This document shows positions 34,561-46,499 of a stretch of 64,000 nucleotides of DNA, piece after piece. Location of the stretch: positions 4,924,004 through 4,988,003 of the forward strand of contig WPIO01000026.1 of NCBI GenBank assembly GCA_009760855.2, written 5' to 3'. A program made the position numbers and the translations under genes. The DNA comes from Cristatella mucedo. Its lineage: Eukaryota; Bryozoa; Phylactolaemata; Cristatellidae. The notes under the pieces are model-generated. The model was given only the letters and a program-made list of their open reading frames with translations, did no database searches and was not told the origin of the DNA. The stretch's first letter is position 1. Every line of letters begins with the position of its first letter.

Positions 34561-35613
34561 TGTGGTTATATTTAATTGATGACACTGCCCCTGATCGCTG
34601 TACGAGTGGGCTGTGACACTCGTACAGCGGACTCGTACTCGTACAGATGTGGTAAGCAGCCGGGCCGTGCGATTAGTGGTTGTTTTGCCAAGGGAGTCGG
34701 GGGGGACTCCGGTGGGCGAAAGGGGCGAGGAGGGAGAGTTGTGCTTCGCCTGCTCCGTGTGGAGGTGGAATGGAATAAACTGGTGGTGTTGCACGTTGGC
34801 TAGCGTTCTGCGCCCGAAGACGCGGCGGCAGCGGCGCGGCGGAACCGCAGCGGCGGCGGCGGCGCCCGAAGAGACGCTTCGGCGGCGGCGCCCGAAGACG
34901 CGGCGGCGGCGGCGGCGGCGCCCGGAGACGCGGTGGTGGCTTGCGAAGTGGTGGTGGCGTGGGATGCACCATTGAGCTTCGAGGCTGTGCCGCCCGACGA
35001 GGCGCCAGCGGCGGGAAAATGTGGCCCCGCGACGCATGAACGCAGCCGGCTTGTTTCCACAGGCCGTGCGGTCGCTCGCCTCCTCCGAGCATCCGTTACT
35101 TAGCCTCATAATTAAGTGGACAGTTACTGCTCCGGCGGAAAGAGTTGGCATTGAAATTGATGGAATCCGCCGCCACCTAGCGGACATCAGACCAGTACCG
35201 ATCGCTAACGAACTCCTTGATGCACACTTCGATGCTGGCCCTGGTAGTATGGCCAGAGCAGACGAGCGAAAGCAGACAGCTACGGCCAAGATGTGGGCTG
35301 AGACCGCCGGCGCGCTATGACTATGTGCTTAATGTTTAGCCTTCTCGTCGTCTAAGCAGTGGAGAAGAACAGCTGCTTGCTGCTCTTGCTACGTCGTTAA
35401 TTGATCTCCAGATCAGGCGGGCAGCCGGGCCGTGCGATTAGTGGTTGTTTTGCCAAGGGAGTCGGCGGGGGAGGGGGGGGGACTCCGATGGGCGAAAGGG
35501 GCGAGGAGGGAGAGTTGTGCTTCGCCCTGCTCCGTGTGGAGGTGGAATAAACTGGTGGTGTGGCACACGTCGGCTAGCGTTCTGTGCCATTCGCGACGAT
35601 AATTCAGACCACA
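34561..35613 (+). mobile_element. Short non-autonomous LTR element (TRIM-like)
   Basis: 1053 bp starting TGTGGT and ending ACCACA, flanked by GTAGT on both sides (34556-34560 and 35614-35618). TG...CA ends plus a 5-bp duplication are the signature of LTR-element integration. Two direct repeats (34656-34814 and 35421-35588), each with AATAAA, represent LTR sequence. The left one lacks the last ~25 nt of the LTR and the right one the first ~95 nt, so the structure is rearranged. The interior is GCG-rich and carries a ~100-codon frame. No protease, RT or integrase is present. Orientation follows the AATAAA. Confidence 0.75.
35021..35320 (+). pseudogene. Short ORF inside the LTR element
   Basis: A frame whose C-terminal half reads IANELLDAHFDAGPGSMARA and DERKQTATAKMW. 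The inverted copy (55439-55630, minus) encodes LNELLDAALLSDAGPVIV and ADERNRTQLAD, so part of the peptide is recognisable in both. It could be a gag remnant, but no zinc knuckle or other diagnostic motif is visible. Confidence 0.35.
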
Positions 35614-36270
35614 GTAGTGAGTAGCATAGAAATAGCAGCTCAGGACCGCTGAAAAGAATGTGCCATAGTCGGCAGTTGGAGAGCAGTTGTCGTTCGGTAA
35701 GAATTGTGGAAGCGAGTTCCACAGTCTAGGACCTGCAGAGCTAAAGCTTCTGTCGCCAACTGTCTTTAAGCGGAGGAATGGGACAGCTAATTTATTGTCT
35801 ACACAGGACCTGAGGGCGCGAACAGGCTGAAACTGATGCAGCAGTTCAGCTACGTATGAAGGAGCCAAGCCGTGGCGGGCCTTGTGGGTCAGCATAAGAA
35901 CTTTGCTCTGTATCCTTTGCTCAACCGGCAACCATCCTAGCTCTTTCAGCAAAAGAGACACGTGCTCAAACCGCTGGGACTTGAAGACTAGCCTTGCAGC
36001 CATATTCATAGTCCGCTGTAGTGGCATAATAGCTTTCTTTTGCAGCCCAGCCAATAAGGAATTGCAATAATCAAGCCGAGACAGAACTAAGGAGGTAGCA
36101 AATTTTTTACAAGCAACTGTGGCAGAGAGCTCCTAATCTTGGATAGGGATCGGATGTGTTGGCTAGCTGTAGAGGCAGTCTTCTGAATGAAGCTTTTAAA
36201 ATTGAGGCAGTTGTCGAAAACGACACCTAAATTTCTAGCACGTGGTGATGGTCGCACAATAGCATCACCT

Positions 36271-37599
36271 TACGTCACGCCTATGCCAGAACCAGCTGCG
36301 GGTCTCACTTGACTCGACAACGAGGTTCGATCGCGAGCCTTCACCCGCCGCCGTCGCCAGACAGCCAGTCTCCACGAAGCCGATTCGCCCAGCGAAAGAT
36401 GCCGGCGATCGGCTGCGCCGGTTGAGTCGCAGCGGTGCCACTATCGGCGCTGAAAACCTCCCTTGCGGGTCGCAAGGCTGGCCGAGGCTAGGTAGGACCT
36501 CTCGGGCGGCAGCGCTCGCGGAAAGGCGTCTCGATGAGTCGCTCCCAGCTCGAGGCCGTTTCGTTCACTGTCGCCACGGGATGTTGATGTGTTTTCCCAT
36601 TTCCAGCGAAGACTTCAGCTTTTGGCCGCTTTTGACCTGTCCAGCCTCTCGCTCGATGACACGCGACTCGGCCAAGCGTCGGGCTTTACTGGAACAGTTA
36701 CTCGCTTCGTCACCCAGTCAGGCAAGCGGCACGAGCGGCGCGGGCAGCGGCAGCAGGCTCCCTCGTGCGGGCAGCGGAGAGAGTTTGCCATCCTGCCGGA
36801 AGGATGCGGTGGGCGGGGCGGGGGCGGGCTGCTCTTCCCGCCCGTCTTTCTAGAGATGGATCCTCAATAGGCCCTTAAGCTCGTTTCGCGCTGCAGACTC
36901 GCGTATGTGCATCTGGCTTTATGTGGGCTGATTGAACAATTACGGCTCACGCAGCCGGATAACTGCGTCGGCCTGCCCCATCCAGTGTAATTCCGACATC
37001 CAGTGTAATTCCGACGCGGCTGAGCGCTGAGATAATTGTGCACTGAACACACGTTCACTTACCGCGTTTAATAAAATTTTAAATATTGGCTCCGCTGTCA
37101 TCCCATTTCTGTAGCACTGGATGCTGCTGTGGGATATTGCAGCACTTTGCTAGCTAGAAAACAAGAAAGTAGTACGTGACGTGGCGCCCACGGGAAATGG
37201 ACCCGGCCATCTACGCAATGAGATGCGACCCCAGCCCTCACCATCAATTTCGACTAACCGCCCTGTAGAGGAGCCAACTTTCCGGACTGTGCTGATTCGC
37301 AGCAAGATTCAGCACCGGGAAGCCGCGAATCGCTTCCAAGGGAGCCAAACGGCTGGCCAGTGCAGCCAAATGGCCTCCCGTCGTCTCGCCTCTGCTGCGC
37401 GAGGCTCGCTAAGACTTTAATGGGCTATCGCAATAGCGCTCCGAGCGAACTAGCTACATCTTTATCCGAGAGCTGTGCACATGCTGAAAAAGATACGAAG
37501 AATTTCAGCAAGAAAAAAGCACGCCATCAACAGCACGGACCAAATGCGGCGAGGAGCACGTAGGTTTTTACCTTCTTTTTAAAATGCCGTTATGGCGTG
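36271..37599. other. Unassigned DNA
   Basis: 36290-36860 is CpG-rich with a 143-codon frame (36422-36853, plus) that has no recognised domain. ATCCAGTGTAATTCCGAC is tandemly duplicated at about 36979-37015. Nothing else recognised. Confidence 0.4.
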
Positions 37600-37964
37600 A
37601 ATGTGGCTACGGCCAATCTGAAGTTCGTTCTAGGCTTTGGCTGCCCATAGGCTTGTGCAACACTGAAGGTACGTCCTCGAAGGATTTGAGGTCGGTTAGA
37701 GGCACAGCTAAAAGACCTAAGTCGGAAGGTCGGCGGTACGATACACAAAGCTGATTACGAAGTACGTGTATGTCGGGTAGGTTCGCCGTTACAAGAGAAT
37801 GATGGGACCCGAAAGTGAGCGAGAGAACCTCGCTGACACGCTGCATGAGAGGAGAGACAGAAAATAGAGACAGACAGACAGAGAGACAAAGAGAGGACAC
37901 TGACAAGGAGAGACAGAGAGACCGAAAAAGGAGAGACAGAGACAGACAAGGAGAGAGAGAGAGA

Positions 37965-38001
<37 letters not shown>

Positions 38002-38200
38002 AGTGGAGAGAGGAGAGAGAGAGACGACGAAGGAGAGGAGAGAGAGGAGAGCAGACCAGAAGCAGTGCAGGTCTGTGAAGAAAGATGCACTGCAGCAATC
38101 GCCACGTTGGTGACAGAAAAGCCAAAGCTGCCAAGTTTTGCACCGACTGCGAGCAATCCTACATCCTACTAGACTAGCGGCCAGGCTTTCCTCAACCAGC
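37600..38200 (-). mobile_element. LINE-A fragment split by a GA microsatellite
   Basis: Minus-oriented C-terminal RT region (antisense GATTTGAGGTCGGTTAGAGG, GACCCGAAAGTGAGCGAGA, then CCAAGTTTTGCACCGACTGC). A GA-rich tract of about 200 bp (37855-38050) interrupts it. It does not code. Confidence 0.72.
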
Positions 38201-38247
38201 AGAATGTCTCTAACTCACTGCGGCGGAGGAGCGGACATTTAATATAA

Positions 38248-38248
38248 C

Positions 38249-38292
<44 letters not shown>

Positions 38293-38375
38293 CTTCTTGA
38301 TAAAGCGCCCTCAGAGAACTTAATCTCTCTCGTGGCGCTTTACATTTGCTGCAAAAGAAAATGCAATTGAATGGT
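38248..38375 (-). mobile_element. LINE-A 3' terminus
   Basis: A (TAA)n tail at 38248-38291, then a well-preserved terminal hairpin in minus orientation (38302-38343: AAAGCGCCC...GGCGCTTTAC) and TTTGCTGCAAAAG. It is separated from the LINE-A at 37600-38200 by about 50 bp and may be a second insertion. Confidence 0.78.
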
Positions 38376-41186
38376 GAGTAAAGCTGGCACGGGAGCGGCG
38401 GCTCGTGTCGCTGCGCGGCCATTTTCTCAGCTTTCGTTCACACCCTCGTTCGTTCATTCTCGCAGCCGGTCGACGAGAGAGAGGAGTGAGAGAGCTCGCC
38501 GAGGGACGTCGCACACTTGGTGATGTTGATTTCTCTTTGATTATCGGGAGCAGTCGGCGTACTGCTCTCCGCAGACCTGGCTGATCGGCTCTATTTCCCG
38601 CCTCGGAGACACAGTGCTTCCGCGACAGCTGCCACGCAGCCAAGGCCGGTGGTCCCATAATCTCGGCGTCGCCGGGCCAATTGTTACTGGGAGAGCTCCG
38701 AAGCTGCGGCGAGCCGAAAGCGTATCGCCTCGGCGAGGCACTTACGACGTGCCCAGCGACCAACAATGGACGCCATCTTCGGCCTAGTGATGCCCGGCTG
38801 CCCGCTTTAGCCCAGCTCTAAAAATGCTGCAGGTCTTAAAAAATTCTGCATCAGTCTAGAAAAATCTATCCTCTCTAGGGAAATCGACGGCCGAAGCCGG
38901 CCTGCAGGCCTCTGTAGCCCACTGTCGAAAAAGCAGGAAGCTTACCAGAGAGAGAGGCCATGGGAAGCTGAGGCAACCCAGAGCTCCACTTCAGCGCTTT
39001 CGGTGGTCCTCTAGGTGGCGCAGCCAGCCGCCCCCTACGAGCAGCGATACGAGACGCGTGAAATCGATCCTATTCAAGTCGCGCGAACTGAAGCATAGAT
39101 CGGGGTAACGCAAGCAGGAAGCCGACAAGCGGCGCAGATCCTTCCTTTTGCCAGAGAGGATTAAACAAATTTTGAAATACGGGGCGAAAGGGCCAGCGGG
39201 AAGACTGCGGGCGCCCCTATGTTGGCGTCCCAGCTTCCGACAGAGCCGCTTGCCACCTGGCGATTGTAGGAATAAACGGCGCGTCGAATGGTCCAAAAAG
39301 GAAGCGTCTACCCGATTTCTAACCGCGATGACTAACTTGGCGGACGGCTGTACTCGAGGAAAGCACGAGCCGCGTCAATAAACAGCAGAAGTGCGAGAGG
39401 CCAGAGAGCGAGGCACTCCGGCCGCCACGGGAGGCTCTGCGAGGAAGACGCTTCGAGGGGCGTCAGCGCAAGCGCGGGCAACGGCCCCGCGCGCGCGCGC
39501 GCGCAGCTTGCGCGGCGCGACGAGGATGTGCGCAAAACGTGCTGAGCCACTCTTGAATGCGCAAATAGCACAAAGCAGCAGCAGCAGGATTTTCGCTCTG
39601 ACGCCCGGCGCTCATTAAGCACTTCGAGCTCGGCTGTCTCGCGGGCGGTTGTCGTGTCTCTTCGCGGTTCGCACAGGCCTCCATCTCAGTGCGCATTCGC
39701 TGAAGGATATGGTGCATTCTGGGGAATATGAGGGGATTCAGGGATTTGCGAATCACCTGAATGTTGCCCGATACTCTGACTGGCTCCTTCTTCCCAGGAT
39801 CCATGGACACGAAAACTTAAAATAATGAAACGACGCACGCCAACGGCGATTGCGACGGTGCAGACTGAGGTCGTTACTGCTAGCCCCAGTCGAGAGGAAA
39901 ACTTAGTGCCGGCGTCGACTCAGAAAAAAAAAAAAAGCCAGTAACCAGCGGGTGATGCGCTATACCCCTCCTGGCTCAGGATATGTCCCGTCTTAAAAGA
40001 TGACGCAGAGCACAAATGTTTAGACAATAACTACAACTCGTTCTTAAATTATTGTTGATTGTTCAGTGGAAGTTATTCAAATCGGAAGGCATTCCCAACA
40101 TTTCCGTGATTTTAGAAAACAAAGATACTGACTTTCGCCGACACCTTAAAGCGTTATACATTGTGAGAGTTTTTCAATTTTAGCAATTAAGGAGCGTCTC
40201 AGAAGTAGTCGAAGCTGCGGTGAATGGCCTGCTTAGCGCTTGTTGCCGGCGCTAGGCGGGACACGCCGGCCGGCTTCTCAAATTGGCTTGGCCTGCAGGC
40301 TGCCGTGACCCGGATCCGCCTCGGCCCGTTCTGAAGAGGGAGAGGAACCGCATAGTAACTGACGGCTAATGACAGGGAAGTACGCCTTGCCGGGGGGAGG
40401 GGCCGTGGAACTGGCAAAAACTAGAGGCCGAAGGACCAGCTGCACTCCCGCCAGTTTCCCTTGTCCCTTCGCCTCCGTCCCTTACTCTTAAGCATACGGG
40501 TGTTAAAAAGTGGGGGTATGCCAAGCCGATATACGCTGTTAAAGCCTGCTGCCGACGCGCTGCTGCTGTACACAAGGCGCGAACTTGCAGTCCATCGTTT
40601 ACAGTGCGGCCATGAGCGGCATCGTTTAACAAGCTTGGGCGCCTGGCGTGAAGAGAGCGTGGAGGCAGGCGAGTAACAGAGCCTGCTGGTCTACTCAGCA
40701 GAAGGATCGCTGGCCAACGGGCTTCAATTTGAAATACGCGACTTTACATGGCGGCAGAGACAAATCGAAAACAGACATGCGGTTTTGTTGTTTCAAAGCC
40801 GAACGGAGAAAGAATCCCCGCCACCAGCAGGGCGCGCAGGCGGGCCGCCACCGAAGTGAGTGAGGGCCGGGGCTGTTCGAGATTCCTTATTACCCCAGAC
40901 AATCAGATGGTAAAAGAGGTCCAGTTACAAATCTGTGTTCCGTATTATTACATTATGAGACTCTCTCGTTACGGATTTTCGTAGCGTTTCATCATTTTTT
41001 ACGACGCACATTCTACGATTTTAAATTTTCAATCGCAATAAAGTCTTTTGAGTAAAGGAAGACATAGAGACTGTTGTTGAACCTAAAATACTAGGTGGGC
41101 AATGTCAAGCTGATATACAGCTACGTCCCCGCGTTAATGAATAAATAGGGATGCAAAAGGCATTGAAATAATCGCATTGCCTCCTA
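38376..41186. other. Unassigned, partly CpG-rich
   Basis: 38380-38800 and 39370-39660 are CpG-rich, and a (GC)n run lies at about 39490-39502. Frames up to 148 codons show no recognised domain. An A13 run lies near 39926-39938. No repeat family recognised. Confidence 0.4.
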
Positions 41187-41438
41187 TGTGGTTTATATAA
41201 TTGATGGCACTGCCCCTGATGCTGTACGAGTGGGCTGTGACACTCGATGTGGTAAAGCAGGCCGGACTGCATTATGTTTGTTTTGACAAGGAGTCGGGGG
41301 ACTCCGGTGGGCGAGAGGGAGCGAGAGAGTTTGTGCTTCAACCCTGCTCCAGTGTGGTACTTGGGAGAATAAACTGTGGTGTGTTGGGCACGTCGGCTAG
41401 CTTCCTGTGCCTTCGCGACGGATTAATGTCAGACTACA
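41187..41438 (+). mobile_element. Solo LTR of the same family as 34561-35613
   Basis: A 252-bp unit starting TGTGGTTTATATAATTGATG and ending TCAGACTACA. Between them are the same blocks as the LTR element (ACTGCCCCTGAT, ACGAGTGGGCTGTGACACTC, GACTCCGGTGGGCGA, GAATAAACTGTGG, CGTCGGCTAGC). Both LTR ends are present, so the full LTR is about 250-280 bp. No clear 5-bp duplication is visible. Compared with the other copies it shows many single-base indels. Confidence 0.75.
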
Positions 41439-43060
41439 CTCTGAGGGGAGCATTGCCAGAATCGGAAAATACATCAACAGTTCAGGTGAACAAAGGAAAT
41501 GACCTATCTCTTTGACCGACCTGAACAGTCCATAGCGAATAATCAATGCCTGCTTAAACGCCCTCGTGTTGAACTAGAATTATTTATTGTTGAATAGTGA
41601 AACATGGTCTTAACGGTCGGTGTTAGGTTGAAATAGACTTGTTGGGTATTGTATCTTGGATTCGGACTTCGTAGTCCAACCAAAGGAAGAGACTAATATA
41701 GAAGTTAAGAGTTACGACCGGGGCCTCGACAGGTGCTTGGAGTAGGATTCAGCAAAAATATGACTCAAGCGCGTTCGGTCCCCCTCGAAGCAGTCTTTTC
41801 GAATCCATTGTTTTTTAAGTTTTTCGACAAACAAGGCTGTCCCATGGGAGGCAGTTATCTATTGCCCCCTACCAAGGGGGTACGGAGTCCTCCTTTTATC
41901 TCAGGATTTCTATTACCTCATTGCGCTTATGTGGCAACAAACAGTTGATCTTTCTTCGTTACGTGTTGTAAATTTTCACCTAAAAATTTTGATCGTCTTA
42001 AGCGTGACGTCTTACGTGCCAAATTTTGGGCACCTTTCACTGGGACTATTTTTCTCTTGGTCTCATGTGCATGGCCATACTCACAACAAATGTCACACAT
42101 TCGCTCAATATTCTCTCGGATTATAGCTCCCCCCTATTATATGATTCTTTCACCCACCAGCTGATCGATGAGGATCTCGTTCAGTCTACAGTGTGCGCCC
42201 CGCCTCGCATCCAAATCTTTTGTGAATCGCGAAACTACAGAACCTTGACATCGAAGCTGCAGACAAAAGTAATCTTCTTTCTCTGTCTGCTACATCCCCT
42301 TCCGACTGCCATCTCCGGTGTAATGCTCAGCACGACAACGTGCTTGCGTGTTAACAAATTCGCGACCTCGACTATACGCGTGGTATCCCACCTCAAAGAC
42401 GCCTATAGTTATCGCATAAATAGAGCACCAAGACTGAACACCAGGACTGACTTTATCATTGTCAGGTCTACGAGACTACTTAAAGCTACACCATCAATCT
42501 AGCAAAGCCACGTCGGCTTCTACAAAAATATTATTGAATAAATGGTGCATAATTTAAAATTCTTGTTTCTACGAGTCGCATCTTCTTAATCACCCAGATT
42601 AGCTCCTTACTAGTGATAATTGCGATGATCTAGATATATTCTCAAGATTCCTTCTCAGCCAAGAAAGACAAGATCTGAGAGTCAAAAGTCCCTAAGGTTG
42701 AGGCTTGCACTGTGCGATTCCACTGTCCCTCAATACGCAGGCTCCAACTCCCGTCCTCAATGCCGTGCACACTATGTCACTGTCTACACATTGAGAGGAG
42801 GCCGCCACGGCCTGACCTGTATTCGAATTCATCTCCCCAGTCAAAGGAGACTCACCATCCTGTAGACACTGTTTTCCCTCTCTAGTTCCACGATGCATCC
42901 GATCAGCTGCTGTACCATATAGCTATCAAGCAGTGTCTATGCTTAACCTCAGGTCTTGTCCCTGCAACTTTCAAAAATACTATTTTAAGGCTAACAATTA
43001 AAAAGTGGTGGCATACTCAATAAAGTAACTGAGAATAACTGAGTTAAGGAGGTAACACGT
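41439..43060. other. Unassigned, possibly a degraded LINE 5' region
   Basis: A 158-codon plus frame (42026-42502) has a hydrophobic start but no recognised domain. It may be part of a decayed retroelement. No other feature recognised. Confidence 0.3.
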
Positions 43061-43069
43061 CAAAAGGGT

Positions 43070-45560
43070 TAGGATGCAAGTGTGGTTGGTGGCTGCATGA
43101 GCAGTGTCTACGAATAAGCACATAAGGACGAATCACTGGGACCCACTAAATGTTGTCGTCACATCGTGCGTTTTTAATTTCTCGAAAGTATTGGACAAGT
43201 CAAAGAGATGACGTGACGGAAGATCAGGACTAGGTTCAAAGACTTTTGGAGCATACGAACTAAATGCACGGTCTCCACAGGATTTGAGGTTGGTACTAGG
43301 TATGAGTTTAACAGTTAGATTCAGAAAAGCGGATGGAACCATGCTTAGCCTGAGTGGGAGTATGATCTGATAGGTAGGCTGGGAGCCCAAAAAGAATGAA
43401 AGGGACCCGAAAGTGACAGCAAAACCTTGAAAAGTCAATGCTGGTTGAAGCTGGGAGCCAGTGTCTGGGTCGCAGCAGAGAGAGTGGTGTCAATGTGGCC
43501 AGCTTCGCGGCCTCGCGACAAACAAGCTTAGCAGCAGAGTTTGCACCAGCTGGAAGCGCCTCCATTGCTGGAGGCCGTTAGGCCAATACCGGCAACGAGT
43601 CCACATAAGTCCAGACTGGATCATCACGAATGCATGGACTAATTTAGATGCGGTATCCTGTAAACAAGCGCAAATTGTACCAACGTTGGCATGCTGAAAG
43701 TAGGCAGACTTGACTGTGGAGCTGATGCGGTCGTCCAATGAAAGGTCACTTTGGAATATGGCACTAGATTTCGTGCAGATTCAATCAGGGAGATATGTGG
43801 CAGAGCCGATTACCCGAGCGTCAAGCCTTTCCAACTTCTGAATCACTTTGGTTTTCCAAAGTAATAGTAAGTTCTTTTATCATAATTCAAATTAAAGAGA
43901 ATTTGCTGCATGGCTAAGTGCGGATGTCGCTCATTCCAGGCAGCAAAGTGATTTGAGAGAAGTTCGAGCGTGCTTGAGAGCTAGGAGGAGGTCAAAGCAA
44001 AGGCACTAAAATGGGTGTCATTCGCACCAAAGAGCTTGGATTGTGCTTGGCATTCACATCGGCAAGAGGAGAGTAGAACCGTATGAAAGAACGGGACCAA
44101 GCATGGAGGCCCTAGGTTATCCATTTGCAGGGTTTCCTCGGATGATGCTGTGTCCAGTCACATGCAATCACTCTGGAGTCTGCATGAGATAGGACCTGCA
44201 CCCATGCAGAGCAGTGCCAGTGATGTCCCCAGGCGAAATGAGAGGCGTTCAAGAAGGACTTGATGATCGATAATATCAAAAGCTGCCAGAAGATCGAGGC
44301 AAAACAAGCAGAGATACTCTACCCCATGATCTGCATTCGTCAAAGTGATTTACTGTACAACCCAAGCAATGCCTGACTCTGTGAGCGATTAGCTCTAAAA
44401 CCAGACTGGAACTTACCAGCAAGGTTTTTAAGTTTTCGATATATGAGTTCGATCTTTTCCTGCACACGACCCATTCCAGCGTCTTTCGTAATAATGTTAG
44501 AAAGAAGACTGGGCGGTAGTCGCTCAAAGTTCTCTTGGTCTAGTATCACCTTTCTTGAGAAAATGGCCTGACAACAGCTTTTTGAAAAGGTAGTATGGGG
44601 AAATGACTTGGGCTAATGACATATTCATGATGTTATTTATGCATGGCAGCAGCAGATCAATGCAAACTAGGAGGCATGACAGTGGGAATAGGGTCAGAGG
44701 ACTTGTTGTCTTCTTTGATCGGGATATGAACCTGAGGTCGAGATCCACTAGTGACCTGGCTTAAATGCAGACATTGAGGTGCTGCATGGGAATTGAGGAC
44801 AGAATTCCAGGGGGATGCAATCATCTTAGGGATGGACTCTCTGATGTGGTCATGTCTTGTTGACAGAAGAAGCTAGAGAAGCGATCAGTTAGATCTCTGA
44901 GATCAGTTGGTAAGGAGCTAACGGTTTGTGCAGACTAAGGAGATGGTTTATCGTCGACATCAAGCATTTTTGGTGTGCATTTGTGATTCAACGTGCAGAC
45001 TAGACGGCTTTTGCTCGGATCGATCGATCTACAGTAGTCGTCGTATAGCTGTGACTGGGACTGTCCAGTATGATCTTTTTGTATGCTTTCAGAAGCGCGC
45101 TTAGTATACGTAGCTATGTAATGTCTATGATAAAACCATAGGCCGTCTGGGTGAGGAGTAGCACGTGTGCTCAGCCAGGATGGAAAACTCTTCGAGCACG
45201 TCAGCTGGTGTCGTGTTGTAGCGATCTACTAATGAGGACAGGTCGGTAGGGGATTGACTGGCAAACACCAAAGCAGATATTCTGCACCTGGACAGCATCG
45301 ATATCAAAGCCAATCTGTGGGAACAGCGGTTAACGTAGCACGTGATAAGAAAAGGAGGGCACACATTGTAGATGGGATGAGTTCTGCATTGGTCAAGATA
45401 AGCAGGACTATTGGTAATAGTGGTGATGACAAAGCGCAGTTGTATGAGAAAAATTGAATTAGTGTGATGTTGAAGTAGGGCCGATGCACATGAGCCACGA
45501 GAGACAATGGTCAGTCCTTTGAAATTCATTGCTCAAGGCGTCAGATAGTATCAAATTACG
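43070..45560 (-). mobile_element. LINE-A, long but indel-rich copy
   Basis: From 3' to 5' on the plus coordinates: 3' UTR (CGAATCACTGGGACCCACTA near 43127), C-terminus (antisense of KSCGDRAFSSYAPK), RT (LLAAFDIIDHQVLLERLSF near 44300; ELIYRKLKNLAGKFQSGFRA near 44430), linker near 44760-45000, and endonuclease C-terminus (PTDLSSLVDRYNTTPADVLE near 45200). Nearly every segment is frameshifted by 1-3 nt indels. It lacks the terminal hairpin. Confidence 0.78.
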
Positions 45561-46499
45561 TTCAAGTACCAATAGTAGGAAAGATCTGATTTTTACTTTA
45601 ATATCGAAATGAGATCAAAGAACACGATAAAAGATTACTCGGCTGGTATTGGGCGATAGACTGCTACCATCGGTAGCTTGTTGTCTGGTGAAATCAAGAC
45701 ATAGTTTTGAAAGCTGCTTCGGGGTTACTGCAAATGGCTTGGAGTAATTTTGAGCATGTATAGCAACTCTACCTCATTGTTGATTGATTTAACGGTGTGA
45801 AATGGAGAACCAACTGGGGATTGGTATTTAGATATACTGAATGTTTGGCATAGCTGAACACTCACGTTGAATCTCAAGCCTAGAAAGTAAGGGTTCCATT
45901 CTGGATTTAGATCTAATCATTCAGTAGGGCCAGCAGTAGGATGTATAACGCCTTCTCTGGGAATGTAGGCTTAGTGAGATATCTGCTTTTTGCTTGATCT
46001 TTCGGCAGCGTTTTGACTGGAAGTATTCTGGAGCCTTCTCAGCCTCTCATCTTCTGGCATCATGTAAACTCAATGGTTCAGATTATGTTTCTTAGGGATG
46101 ATAAAGTGTTTATGTGGTCGGAAAAGGTCATCAAAAAGAACTGAAATAGGGTGCCTCGCTTGTCAGATTCTCTTTTTTGATTTGTCTCTCTCTTTATGTG
46201 ATCTCCTTTGTCTGAACTTCATTTTGCAGGTGGTTCATTTACACTGCTTTGATCCTTCAACCTCCGCACGTCGAGATTCTCTCAAGTTCCTTGCAGCTAA
46301 ATCATTGCTGTGTGTGACATCCACGCGGGTGCAGCTGCCTTCTCGATGAGCGACAAAATTAACCTGGTTGGGTGAATATAGTGACTCAGGAACAAAATAA
46401 TATTGCCAAGTCATCTGTGCCGCATATCTGGTGACTTGCTGAAATCGTGGTCCTGCTCCAACCCTTTCACTACGTGAACATCAGCCCCACAGTCAGTTT
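45561..46499. other. Unassigned DNA at outer end of left palindrome arm
   Basis: May include the 5' part of the LINE-A at 43070-45560, but no motif is certain. Parts of 46150-46350 reappear reverse-complemented near 63540-63660. Confidence 0.4.

Larger units (their letters stand above)
34362..36270 (-). mobile_element. LINE-B carrying an LTR element
   Basis: The 3' terminus with TAATG repeats is at 34362-34380. The 3' UTR runs to 34560, is interrupted by the LTR element at 34561-35613, and resumes at 35614. The coding remnant (36054 down to about 35660) reads LQRTMNMAARLVF, ELGWLPVEQRIQSKVLMLTH, APSYVAELLHQF and TVGDRSFSSAGPRLWNSLP, the C-terminal block of an L2/CR1 ORF. Further 5' pieces (RNLGV antisense) reach 36270, where it is truncated. 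Confidence 0.85.
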
